A DNA stretch of 64,000 nucleotides from Acidimicrobiia bacterium (lineage in GTDB: Bacteria; Actinomycetota; Acidimicrobiia; IMCC26256; PALSA-610), in contig JAOSJK010000001.1 in NCBI GenBank assembly GCA_027494135.1, positions 1,529,378-1,593,377 on the forward strand, written 5' to 3'. Below are positions 38,245 to 46,866 of the stretch, one piece after another (within the stretch, counting starts at the first letter, position 1; each line of letters begins with the position of its first letter). The notes under the pieces were generated by a model. It saw only the letters and a list, made by a program, of their open reading frames with translations, had not been told where the DNA came from and made no database searches. A program made the position numbers and the translations under genes.

Positions 38245-39645
38245 ATGACGCGTCCAGCCTCGCTCGGCGAGCTTCGCAGCAGCGGTTGGGTCTCACGGCC
38301 CGTGAAGGAGGAGCTGCGCGCCAACGTCGTGCGCGCTCTCTCCGAAGGTCGGCCACTCGTTCCCGGAGTAGTCGGGTACGAGGGGACAGTCGTTCCCCAG
38401 CTGGCCAACGCGCTGCTGGCCGGCCACGACGTCATCTTCCTGGGTGAGCGGGGACAGGCGAAGACACGCATCATCCGCTCGATGACGAACCTGCTCGACG
38501 AGTGGCTTCCCGTTGTGGCAGGGAGCGAGATCAATGACGATCCGTATCATCCCGTGTCGAAGCACGCTCGCCACCTGGTAGCGGAGCGTGGCGAGGAGAC
38601 CCCGATCGAGTGGGTACCGCGTGAACGGCGATTCGGGGAGAAGCTCGCGACCCCCGACACGTCGATTGCCGACCTCATCGGTGAGGTCGACCCGATAAAG
38701 GTGGCCGAGGGGCGGTACCTGTCGGACGAGCTCACGATTCACTACGGGTTGCTCCCACGCACCAACCGCGGTGTCTTCTCAATCAACGAGCTCCCCGACC
38801 TCGCGGAGCGGATCCAGGTTGGTCTGCTCAACGTCCTCGAGGAGCGCGACGTCCAGATCCGTGGCTACAAGATCCAGCTCCCTCTCGACGTCGTGCTCTT
38901 TGCATCTGCGAACCCGGAGGACTACACGAATCGGGGGCGCATCATCACGCCACTCAAGGACCGGTTCGGTGCCCAGATCCGTACCCACTACCCGCTCGAC
39001 GTGGAGCACGAGCTGGCGATCGTCGAGCAAGAGGCTCGGCCGCTCGTCGCCGAGGGGCTGGCGGTCAAGGTGCCCGACTTCATGTCCGAGATCGTCGCTG
39101 AGATCAGCCAGCTGGCACGCCGCTCACCGCATGTCAACCAGCGCTCCGGCGTCTCGGCCCGGATGTCGATTGCGAACTACGAGACGCTCGTTGCCAATGC
39201 CATGCGTCGGGCGCTCACCTGCGCTGAGCGCGAGGTAGTTCCGCGTGTGAGCGACCTCGACGCAATAGCGGCGTCTACGTCGGGCAAGATCGAGATCGAG
39301 ACCGTGGAGGACGGACGAGAAGGCCAGGTGCTGGATCGGATCGTCAAGACCGCCGTGGTCGAGGTGTTTCGTGCACGAGTGAGTCCGGAGCGACTCGGTG
39401 AGATCGTCAGGTCGTTCGAGGAAGGGCTCGTGATCGATGCCGGCGAGGACGTGCCCGCTGCGCGCTACACGGAGGTGCTCGCGGCCGTTCCGGCGTTGGC
39501 ACCGGTGCTCGCCGAGCTGGAGGTCGGGGAGTCACCGGCCGGAATAGCGTCGGGCATCGAGCTGGTTCTCGAGGGCCTGCACCTCACCAAGCGCCTGAAC
39601 AAAGACGCTCTCGGCGCCCGCGCCTCCTACCGCTCCCGCGGTTGA
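38245..39645 (+). CDS. MoxR/Mg-chelatase-like AAA+ ATPase
   Basis: 466 residues from ATG 38245. The Walker A region is altered: FLGERGQAKTRIIRSM. Walker B is in GVFSINELPDL, followed by ERIQVGLLNVLEERDVQIRG and FASANPEDYTNRGRI, as in MoxR and magnesium-chelatase BchI-like ATPases. Such ATPases work with a VWA-domain partner as a metal-inserting or folding chaperone pair. The VWA partner is at 40961, downstream but separated by an oppositely oriented GH1 gene. The stop is followed eight bases later by a palindromic element. Confidence 0.9.
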   Translation: MTRPASLGELRSSGWVSRPVKEELRANVVRALSEGRPLVPGVVGYEGTVVPQLANALLAGHDVIFLGERGQAKTRIIRSMTNLLDEWLPVVAGSEINDDPYHPVSKHARHLVAERGEETPIEWVPRERRFGEKLATPDTSIADLIGEVDPIKVAEGRYLSDELTIHYGLLPRTNRGVFSINELPDLAERIQVGLLNVLEERDVQIRGYKIQLPLDVVLFASANPEDYTNRGRIITPLKDRFGAQIRTHYPLDVEHELAIVEQEARPLVAEGLAVKVPDFMSEIVAEISQLARRSPHVNQRSGVSARMSIANYETLVANAMRRALTCAEREVVPRVSDLDAIAASTSGKIEIETVEDGREGQVLDRIVKTAVVEVFRARVSPERLGEIVRSFEEGLVIDAGEDVPAARYTEVLAAVPALAPVLAELEVGESPAGIASGIELVLEGLHLTKRLNKDALGARASYRSRG

Positions 39646-39652
39646 CTCCGAA

Positions 39653-39703
39653 CCCAGGGGCGTCGATAGACCACAATATTTGTGGTCTATCGACGCCCCT
39701 GGG
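39653..39703. repeat. Palindromic element copy 4 (24-bp perfect stem)
   Basis: Left arm 39653-39676, loop TAT, right arm 39680-39703. The core matches the other copies; the outer pairs are CCCAGGG/CCCTGGG. It lies between the converging MoxR-like and GH1 genes, and the GH1 stop TAG (39687-39689) lies inside the right arm. Confidence 0.95.
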
Positions 39704-40901
39704 GTGTTGGGCGGGCGTAGGAGGCGAGCAGGTCGGCGCTGGGTCTGGGTTCGCGTTCGCGGTCGAAGAGGCCGAACGGGACGTCGTATCCGTGGAGCCA
39801 CTCGTAGTTGTCGACCCCCGTCCAGTGGAAGAACCCGCGTAGGTCGACGCCGTCGGCGACCGCCTGCTCGACGATCGAGAGCGACTCTGCCAGCGTCGAG
39901 CAACGCCACTCGTCGTCGTCGGTGCCGACTCCGTGCTCGCAGATCAGCAGTGGCCGGCCAGGTAGCTCCTCGGCGAGGCGCCGGAGCACGATGCCGAGCC
40001 CCTCGCTCCACGGGGCGTACCCGAGTGGCCCCACACGCGCGCCGCTCGGGTACGGGGAGAGCGTGAGGTCGCGGTTGACTGCGTTCGCGCTGTAGTAGCT
40101 GAACCCGATCAGGTCGGAGCTCTCGCGCATGTCGGAGACCCTCTCGGCGGCACGGCCGGGCAGCTCGAGTACTCCGTCGCGATCGGCGCGCATCCACATG
40201 CCCCACATGAGGTCGTCCACGGCGCGCGCATTGCGCTCCGCCGGCACGGAGGTGTCGGCGGAGAAGAGCGGAGAGAGATTGTGGACGGTCGCGACGGGTG
40301 AGTCGCCGCCCCGCAGCTCACGCCACGCGTCGCGATGCGCGAGGAGAATCCCGCGGTACGCGTCGAGGAGCTTGTCGAGGTCGTTCGTCCCCGGCGGGTT
40401 CGCTCCGAGGAGGTACGCGGCTGCCACGTAGGCGAAGGGCTCGTTGATCGGCTTCCATCCGAAGACGAGGTCACCGAACGTCTCGGCACAGAAGGCGACA
40501 TGGCGGGGCCAGTAGTAGGAGCGGGAGCGGTCGTCCAGGAACGCACGCTCGTCGGCAAACCATCCGGGCAGGGTGAAGTGGTGGAGGCATACCCATGGGT
40601 GCACGCCGGCATCGCGGGCGGCGGTCAGAACTTGTCGGTAGTGCTCGACGGCCGCGTCGTCGCGTCGTCCCTCACGGGGCTCGATGCGAGCCCACTCGAT
40701 GGAGAGCCGGTGGTGGGTCAGCCCGTACGACGCGTACAGGGCGAAGTCGTCGGCGTAACGGGTTGCGAAGCCGTTGCCGTCGCCCGACGGCGGCGCCTTT
40801 CCGGCACGCTCCCATGCGAGCCAGTCGCTCTGCGCTGGGGCACCCTCGCACTGGGTCGACGAGGAGGCCGTCCCCCACCAGAAGCTCTCGGGTAGGTCCA
40901 T
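39687..40901 (-). CDS. Glycoside hydrolase family 1 beta-glucosidase-like
   Basis: 404 residues, slightly short for GH1. The N-terminus FWWGTASSSTQCEG, RLSIEWARIEPREG, WVCLHHFTLPGWF, the acid/base Glu in WKPINEPFAYV, and the nucleophile Glu in LLICEHGVGTDD (in place of the common TENG) are all visible. GFFHWTGVDNYEWLHGYD closes the barrel. A TACCGT box lies seven bases before the ATG, suggesting leaderless mRNA. Like the GH2 gene, its C-terminal RR and TAG come from a palindromic element. It separates moxR from its VWA partner. Confidence 0.92.
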   Translation of the reverse strand: MDLPESFWWGTASSSTQCEGAPAQSDWLAWERAGKAPPSGDGNGFATRYADDFALYASYGLTHHRLSIEWARIEPREGRRDDAAVEHYRQVLTAARDAGVHPWVCLHHFTLPGWFADERAFLDDRSRSYYWPRHVAFCAETFGDLVFGWKPINEPFAYVAAAYLLGANPPGTNDLDKLLDAYRGILLAHRDAWRELRGGDSPVATVHNLSPLFSADTSVPAERNARAVDDLMWGMWMRADRDGVLELPGRAAERVSDMRESSDLIGFSYYSANAVNRDLTLSPYPSGARVGPLGYAPWSEGLGIVLRRLAEELPGRPLLICEHGVGTDDDEWRCSTLAESLSIVEQAVADGVDLRGFFHWTGVDNYEWLHGYDVPFGLFDREREPRPSADLLASYARPTPQGRR

Positions 40902-40948
40902 GTGCCCGACGGTATCCCGCCGCGGTACTCGCTCGTGGCGGAGGCGAC

Positions 40949-40954
40949 TACGGT
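40949..40954 (+). promoter_or_regulatory. -10 box TACGGT for the VWA gene, leaderless
   Basis: TACGGT ends six bases before GTG 40961. Confidence 0.35.
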
Positions 40955-40960
40955 GCGGGC

Positions 40961-42959
40961 GTGAGGGGTTTCCGCTACTCGCGATGGGACGGCACGCAGG
41001 TCGGGTTCGACCTCGACGCCGGTTCGCTGCTCGACGAGATGACCGATGACCTTCTCTACCACGGTGACCTCAATGCCGCGATGCGTCGGATGCTCCAGCA
41101 GGGCTTCCGCGATCGCGACGGCCGGCAGGTCGAAGGTCTACGGGAGATGCTCGAGCGACTGCGTGAGAGACGCCGGGAGACTCTGGACCGCTACGACCTC
41201 GGTGGCCCCTTCGAGGACATCGCGCGACGGCTCGACGAGATCGTCGAGCAGGAGCGTGACGGGATCGAACGACGACTCGAAGATGCACGGCAGGCCGGCG
41301 ACCGGCGCCGGGAAGAGCTCCTCGACGGCCTTGCCCGCGAGCGGCGACAGCAGCTCGACGAGCTACCGCCCGATCTGGCCGGGCGGATCTCAGAGCTGCA
41401 GAGCTACGACTTCATGGACGACGGAGCCCGTCAGGCCTTCGACGACCTGGTCGGTGAGCTCCGCAAGCAGCTTCTGGACACCATGTTCAACCAGATGACC
41501 CAGGGCATGTCGGAGATGACCCCGGAGCAGCTCGCACGGATGAAGGACATGCTCGCGGAGCTGAACAGGATGCTCGAGCAGCGTGCGCGCGGGGAGGAGC
41601 CGGACTTCGAGGGGGTTCATGGAGCGCTACGGCGACTTCTTCCCCGGGAACCCGCAGAGCCTCGACGAGTTGCTCGAGCAGATGGCGCGCCAGATGGCCC
41701 GGATGCAGCAGATGCTCAACTCGATGACTCCCGAGCAGCAGGCGCAGCTCCGACAGCTCATGGACTCCCTCATGGAAGACATGGACCTGCGCTGGCAGGT
41801 GGAGGAGCTCTCGCACAATCTTCAGCAGGCGTTCCCCGACGCAGGCTGGTCACAGGCGATGCGCTTCCGAGGCGACGAGCCGATGCCGTTGGATCAGATG
41901 AGCAACGTCCTCGATGAGCTCGGCGACCTCGACGACCTCGAGCAGCTCCTCCGCGGAGCGACGCAGCCCGGACAGCTCGCCGAGGTCGACCTCGACCAGG
42001 CGCGCGAGGTGCTCGGCGACGACGCCGCTCGATCACTCGAGCGTCTGGCCGAGCTGGCCAGGATGCTCGAGGAAGCCGGCCTCATCGAACAGCGTGAGGG
42101 GCGTTACGAGATGACCCCCAAGGGCGTCCGTGCGATCGGGCAGCGGGCGCTCGGCGACCTCTTCCGGCGCCTGCTGCAGGACCGTGGCGGCCGGCACGAG
42201 ATCGAGCACTCAGGGGCCGGCCACGAGCGTGCCGACGAGAACAAGCCCTACGAGTTCGGCGACCCGTTCCACCTCGACGTAGGCGAGACGATCCGCAACG
42301 CGATCCGCCGCCAGGGATCGGGTACGCCGGTGAGGCTCGCGCCCGCCGACTTCGAGATCGAGAAGACCCAGCATCACACCCGTACGGCGACGGTCCTCAT
42401 GCTCGACGTCTCGCTCTCGATGGAGATGAGGGGGCGGTTTCTCGCGGCGAAGAAGGTCGCGATGGCCCTGCACTCGCTGATCACGACGCAGTTCCCGCGC
42501 GACTACATCGGTCTGGTGAGCTTCGGACGGGTGGCCCGTGAGGTGAAGCCGGAGCGGCTGCCCGAAGCCACCTGGGACTTCGAGTGGGGGACGAACATGC
42601 AGCACGCGATGCTGCTGGCCCGACGGATGCTCTCCCGGCAGTCGGGTCGGAAGCAGATCATCATGATCACCGACGGGGAACCGACCGCCCACATAGAGGG
42701 CGACGATGCGTTCTTCGACTACCCGCCCCATCCGCGCACGATCGAACAGACCCTCCTCGAGGTGAAGCGCTGCACGCGCGACGACATCCGGATCAACACG
42801 TTCATGCTCGACGAGAGCGTCTACCTGCGGGAGTTCGTGGAGCGGATGATGCGGCTGAACCGGGGCAGGGCGTTCTACACGACGCCTGAGACCCTCGGCG
42901 ACTACGTGCTCGTCGACTTCCTCGACCAGCAGCGTCACCACCGCCGTCACACGGCCTGA
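40961..42959 (+). CDS. VWA-domain protein (MoxR partner, ChlD-like), frameshifted
   Basis: About 665 residues from GTG 40961. A long helical, charged N-terminal region has ERLRERRRETLDRYDLGG, repeated MTPEQLARMKDML and MTPEQQAQLRQLM motifs. A GGGGG run at 41611-41615 breaks the frame; removing one G joins PDFEG to FMERYGDFFPGNPQSLDELL. The C-terminal VWA domain has the MIDAS motif LDVSLSMEMRG, an intervening FGRVAREVKPE, and MITDGEPTAHIEGDD. VWA proteins of this layout act with MoxR-type ATPases; the ATPase is at 38245. Confidence 0.85.
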
Positions 42960-43013
42960 GCCCCGGGCCGGCCGCATCGGCCCCCGAGGCTCGCTCATCC
43001 GGGTCGCGTGGAC

Positions 43014-43043
43014 GCCGATTGTGTGAAGGCCGATTGTGTGAAG
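43014..43043. repeat. 15-bp perfect tandem duplication
   Basis: GCCGATTGTGTGAAG occurs twice in direct succession (43014-43028, 43029-43043), in the 190-bp spacer between the VWA gene and the receiver-domain gene. The spacer otherwise holds GC-rich inverted stretches just past the VWA stop. Confidence 0.8.
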
Positions 43044-43152
43044 AAGGTAACTCTCCGCCGCGGCACCCTCGCCCCGGCCCGTCGTAGGCCGAACGGAACC
43101 CACGCAGGATGCGCAGTTGCTCGAGGAGGAGCCCAACGATGACGGTTCGAGG

Positions 43153-43551
43153 ATGACGCCGGGTCCGGTCAAGGCTCTGGTGGTCACAGGTCGTCCCGGA
43201 GTGGCCGGCGCCCTGGCGAGCGCACTGGAGGCGTCGGGCATGGAGTGCGACGTTGCACCGGACGCAGATGCTGCGCTGCGTGCGACCGACGCCGACCCAC
43301 CCGACGCAGTGGTGCTCGACCTCGGCATGCCGGCACTCGATGGGTGGCTGCTCCTGGCGCAGATAGGGGCGAGGGCCGGCCGCCCGCGCCTGATCGTCTG
43401 TTCCGCTCCGACAAAGATCGACGAGCAGCAGCGGGCCTTCGACCTCGGCGCCGACGCGTTCGCTCCCGGGCCATTCGATCCGCACTACGTGGCGCGCACG
43501 GTCCGCGAGGTCGTCGAGCGTGATCGCGCTCCGATGCCGGAGCGGCCGTGA
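43153..43551 (+). CDS. Degenerate response-regulator receiver domain
   Basis: 132 residues from ATG 43153 (an in-frame TTG at 43117 is an alternative). A stand-alone receiver: ALVVTGRPGVAGALASALEA, phosphoacceptor Asp in AVVLDLGMPALDGW, then LIVCSAP and FAPGPFDPHYV. The usual acidic pair after the first strand is replaced by TGR, and the conserved Lys of KPF is replaced (GPF), so phosphorylation chemistry is doubtful. No histidine kinase is adjacent. It may be a pseudo-receiver acting by protein contact. Confidence 0.75.
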   Translation: MTPGPVKALVVTGRPGVAGALASALEASGMECDVAPDADAALRATDADPPDAVVLDLGMPALDGWLLLAQIGARAGRPRLIVCSAPTKIDEQQRAFDLGADAFAPGPFDPHYVARTVREVVERDRAPMPERP

Positions 43552-43573
43552 GCAGGTGCTGAGTCGTCGCGCA

Positions 43574-43579
43574 TAGCCT
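43574..43579 (+). promoter_or_regulatory. -10 box TAGCCT upstream of msrB
   Basis: TAGCCT lies 15 bases before an in-frame ATG at 43595 and 78 before ATG 43658. Confidence 0.35.
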
Positions 43580-43657
43580 TGTCGGGCGGGAGACATGCAG
43601 ACATGCCGGCAAGCAGACAAGTGGACGGCGAGTGGCACCAACTGGAGGCGACGCTCG

Positions 43658-44107
43658 ATGGCCGAGAGCCCCGATGACGAGCAGACGAGCGACGAGCAGG
43701 CGAGCTCCGGGCCGACGAACGCTGAGCAGGAGTGGCGGGTGCGGCTCTCGCCACAGCAGTACCACGTCACACGCGAGGCGGGGACCGAGCGCGCCTTCAG
43801 CGGTGAGTACTGGAACTGTCATGACGCCGGTACCTACAGGTGCATCTGCTGCGACACGCCGCTCTTCGAGTCGATCGCGAAGTTCGACTCCGGGTGCGGG
43901 TGGCCGAGCTTCTTCCAGCCCGCCGAGAGCGCACCGATCGAGGAGCGCGAGGACCGGAGCTTCGGGGTCGTGCGCACCGAGGTGCGCTGCAGCAACTGCG
44001 GTGCCCACCTGGGTCACGTCTTCGACGATGCACCCGACCAGCCGACGGGGCTGAGGTACTGCATCAACTCCGCGTCGCTGAGCCTGGAGCGTCTGCCGGA
44101 GGAGTGA
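43658..44107 (+). CDS. msrB: Peptide methionine-R-sulfoxide reductase MsrB
   Basis: 149 residues from ATG 43658; ATG 43595 adds 21 residues and fits the nearby -10 box. Reduces methionine-R-sulfoxide in proteins. Zinc-binding CxxC pairs are in [10 protein letters not shown] and [10 protein letters not shown]; the catalytic Cys is in [10 protein letters not shown], with [11 protein letters not shown] as the substrate pocket. The usual resolving-Cys region is the GCGWPS segment. Confidence 0.94.
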   Translation: MAESPDDEQTSDEQASSGPTNAEQEWRVRLSPQQYHVTREAGTERAFSGEYWNCHDAGTYRCICCDTPLFESIAKFDSGCGWPSFFQPAESAPIEEREDRSFGVVRTEVRCSNCGAHLGHVFDDAPDQPTGLRYCINSASLSLERLPEE

Positions 44108-44355
44108 TCCCGGGGTTTGCCGCCGGACGGCCGACGTGTGGCGTATGCGCCCCGGTGGCAGGAACGCTCCTGTCTCCGGCAGGCGGGCGTGCCGGGAGCA
44201 AAGGTGCGAACACCGCGAAACAACTGGCCGAAGGTCCCATCACGGCCTGTGGAGGCCGTATCCGGACCCCAGAAAGATGAACTCCCCCTTGCGCAGGCGC
44301 TTCATGCAGGTCAAGATGACACAGTTGTAATTCCATCGGCAGCATTTCGTTTCGG
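44108..44355. other. Gene-free spacer upstream of whiB
   Basis: About 250 bases between msrB and whiB with no convincing coding frame on either strand. It contains short inverted stretches (GGCGTATGCGCC at 44140-44151 is a near-perfect small palindrome; GGCCTGTGGAGGCC near 44245) and an AT-richer part at 44320-44355. A long 5' UTR or regulatory RNA is possible; I recognise no known riboswitch. Confidence 0.3.
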
Positions 44356-44394
44356 CATTCGTGACAGCCATTCGTGACAGCCATTCGTGACAGC
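44356..44394. repeat. Three tandem copies of CATTCGTGACAGC
   Basis: Perfect 13-bp direct repeats at 44356, 44369 and 44382, immediately upstream of the preferred whiB start at 44408. Each copy contains GTGACAG, so the array also creates alternative GTG codons. It could be an operator or the result of slippage. Confidence 0.8.
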
Positions 44395-44407
44395 GAGGGG
44401 GCGGCCG

Positions 44408-44698
44408 GTGAGGGAGAGCCTGGTGCAGACACTGGAACAAGAGATCGAGGACCGACGGTGGCAGGAGCGTTCGAACTGCCTCGGCGTCGACCCTGACCTG
44501 TTCTTCCCCGAACGCGGCGCCTCCACCAAGGAGGCGAAGGGCGTCTGCGGCGGATGCGAGGTGCGCCTCGACTGCCTGGAGTACGCCCTGCGCAACGGGG
44601 AGAAGTTCGGGATCTGGGGAGGCATGTCGGAGCGCGAGAGGCGCCGCCTCCGCCGGCAGAGGGCACTGGCCCGCAGGGGCCTCGCCTCCTCGGCGTGA
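44408..44698 (+). CDS. WhiB-family iron-sulfur transcription factor
   Basis: 96 residues from GTG 44408, chosen because GAGGGGG lies about nine bases upstream; GTG 44387, inside the tandem repeats, is the alternative. The four cluster ligands are in SNCLGVDPDLFF, GVCGGCEVRLDCLEYAL; the WhiB turn is FGIWGGMSERERRRLRR, followed by a basic tail for DNA contact. Wbl proteins act with the primary sigma factor. Upstream lies a 13-bp triplicate repeat. Confidence 0.9.
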   Translation: MRESLVQTLEQEIEDRRWQERSNCLGVDPDLFFPERGASTKEAKGVCGGCEVRLDCLEYALRNGEKFGIWGGMSERERRRLRRQRALARRGLASSA

Positions 44699-44824
44699 CC
44701 CACCACTGCTGACGCCCCGCCCCTGGCGCCCTGCCCCTGAACCCACGCGGCTCGCTCCGCGCGGCTCGCCCGACTGCCGGCCCGCCTCCCTACCGGGCGT
44801 GCGCGGGCCGGATCGCAGGCGGCG

Positions 44825-45708
44825 TCACGCCGGTGGGCCCGGATGCGGGCGGGTGACCGGCGACGCCAGACGTGTCTCGATCGTGTGGGTCGAGTCGAGA
44901 CGGGCCCACTCGAGGAAGTCCCGGCTGCAGAGGGCCAGCTCGGCCTCCGGCACGAGCCCGACGAGCTCGACCCGAGCAATGCCGGCTTCCTCGCGACGGG
45001 CCAGCTCCCGGACGCGGGAGACGGCCGTCTCGAGACCCGTGGCGGCGAGGTCGACGAGGTTCATCGAGACCTGCGCGCATCCGGCAGAGGCGAGCCGCAG
45101 CCCCAGCGCCCTGACGCCGGGCAGCCCCCGCCGGCCTCCCTGACGGCCGACGCGATCCGCCTCGCGACGGCGAGGTCGGCGACATCGAGGTCGCAGTTGA
45201 CGGCCACGAGTGGTGGCCGGGCGCCGACGGCGGTGGCGCCGAGGCTCGGGTGAGGAGCAGACGGGCCGTGATCGGGCTGCTCGGTTCGGAACGCGTCGCG
45301 ACGTACCTGCGGGAGGGTTGCCTTGCCGGGCGAGGCGTCGCCGTAGAGGAAGACGGGGACCTCGAAGGCGTCCGACCACCATCGGGCGAATGCGAGCGCC
45401 GCCTCGACGGCGTCGCCGCGCGGTGACCCTGTGCCGTCCAGGGCTACGAACGGCACCACGTCGAGCGCCCCGAGCTTGGGGTGCACGCCTACGTGGCCGA
45501 CGACGCTGACGCTCCGGGCGACGGCGACGGCGAGTGAGCGCACCGCCTCCTCTGCGTCGTGCGCCCCGGGCCCGGCGAGGGTGAACACGCTGCGGTTGTG
45601 ATCCGGGTCGGAGTGCACGTCGAGGAGCGAGTTCCGGCACGCCCACACGAGAGCGTCGATCCCCCCGGCGTCGCGGCCCTCCGAGACGTTCGCGACGCAC
45701 TCCAGCAC
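44825..45708 (-). CDS. Glutamate formimidoyltransferase-like protein (FtcD N-terminal type), frameshifted
   Basis: About 294 residues from GTG 45708, with a TAGCCT box six bases upstream. LECVANVSEGRD opens the formiminotransferase N-subdomain; VHSDPDHNRSVFTLAG carries the catalytic His, followed by VGVHPKLGALDVVPFV. A CCCCC run at 45125-45129 breaks the frame after REAGG; the next frame gives LPGVRALGLRLASAG, QVSMNLVDLAATGL and LVGLVPEAEL. Transfers formimino groups from formiminoglutamate to THF in histidine breakdown; no other hut genes are seen. Confidence 0.85.
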
Positions 45709-45746
45709 CCCCGCAGGCTACCGAGCGACCCCCAACCGGGGTTCTT

Positions 45747-45783
45747 GCGTCACTTTCTCGCGCATAGCGCGAGAAAGTGACGC
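45747..45783. repeat. Perfect 17-bp palindrome between divergent promoters
   Basis: Left arm GCGTCACTTTCTCGCGC (45747-45763), loop ATA, right arm 45767-45783. Unlike the other palindrome family, it lies between two divergent genes, flanked by the -10 boxes of ftcD (45715-45720, reverse strand) and the LLM gene (45800-45805). A dual operator or cruciform is possible. It shares only the terminal GCGTC/GACGC with the other family. Confidence 0.85.
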
Positions 45784-45799
45784 CAAAACGAGGGGGCTC

Positions 45800-45805
45800 T
45801 AGCCT
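45800..45805 (+). promoter_or_regulatory. -10 box TAGCCT for the LLM gene, leaderless
   Basis: TAGCCT ends seven bases before ATG 45813. Confidence 0.45.
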
Positions 45806-45812
45806 GCGGGGG

Positions 45813-46806
45813 ATGCGGATCGGGCTGGCGCTTCCCCAGTACGACTACTCGGTGCAGGGCGAGAGTCCGTTGCGCTTCGAGACGGTCGTCGAGCACGCGC
45901 TGTTGGCGGAGCGGACCGGGTACGACTCGGTCTGGCTCTCCGACCACCTGGTCCTCGACCTGGAGAAGTACGGGGAGGCCCGGAGCCACACGGAGTGCTC
46001 GAGCCGCTGGTGACGCTCGCAGCGCTCGCGCGGGCCGTGCCCAGGGTGAGGCTCGGGACGCTGGTGCTGCTGGAGGCGCTGCGGCCCGCCGCAGTCCTCG
46101 CCCATGCGCTCGCGACTCTCGACCGGATCAGCGGCGGCCGGCTCGACGTAGGGGTGGGCGCCGGCTGGTACGAGCCCGACTACGCGGCGATCGGCATGGT
46201 GATGCCGGCGCCGGCCGAGCGCCTGAGCCGCCTCGACGAGGCCGTGCAGATCCTGACAGGTCTCCTCGCCGGCGATACGGTGACGTTCGAAGGCGCCCAC
46301 CACCGAGCCGAGGGTGCCCGCCTCCTCCCCCCGCCCCTGCAGCAGCCGCGCCCGCCGGTATTCGTGGGCGGCAAGGGCGACAGGCTCCTCCGGCTCGCGG
46401 CGCGTCGCGCGGACGGATGGAACACTTGCTGGGTCTGGACTCACGATGCGTACCGCGAGCGTCTCACGGTGCTCGAGAGGGAGTGCGAGGCGGCGGGTCG
46501 CGACCCGTCGACGCTTTGGAGATCGGTGGGCCTGTACGCGCTCTGCGGTTCGGACGAGAGGGACCTGGCGAGGCGCTTCGAGCGTCTGCGCTCGCAGTCG
46601 CCACCCGGCGTCCTCGACGGCACGACGCTCGAGGACTGGCGTGTCGGGAGGCTGGTCGGCACTCCGGAGCAGGTGCGCGAGCAGGTGGAGGAGTGGGCAT
46701 CGTTGGGCGTCGAGACGCTCATCCTCGGACCGGGGCGGTCCCGTTCCACGTGGGCGACGCCGACGATCTCGTCGCGCTGGCGGAGGCGCTGAAGCCGGTG
46801 CCGTGA
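45813..46806 (+). CDS. LLM-class oxidoreductase (probably F420-dependent), two frameshifts
   Basis: Luciferase-like TIM-barrel oxidoreductase of about 330 residues. The start MRIGLALPQYDYSVQGESPL and YDSVWLSDHLVLD is in one frame. A shift near 45995 leads to EPLVTLAALARAVPRVRLGT, ATLDRISGGRLDVGVGAGWY and PPVFVGGKGDRLLRLAARRA. A second shift near 46735 gives GAVPFHVGDADDLVALAEAL. The SGGRL and GVGAGW motifs bind the deazaflavin or flavin cofactor. Substrate unknown. F420 use is inferred from the subfamily and host group. Confidence 0.85.
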
Positions 46807-46866
46807 TCGCCCCGGGGTGTTGGTACCCTTGGAGCGACGGCAACCACACGAGAGAGAGGTGGCCGC

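Noticed and set aside
11259..39703. The four palindromes as classical rho-independent terminators
   Set aside because: None is followed by a run of U in either direction. They may still end transcription, but the conserved core sequence needs another explanation, so they are annotated as repeats.
11259..39703. The palindromes as inverted repeats of insertion sequences
   Set aside because: No transposase or target-site duplication is visible at any copy, and each copy is a self-contained hairpin and not one end of a larger element.
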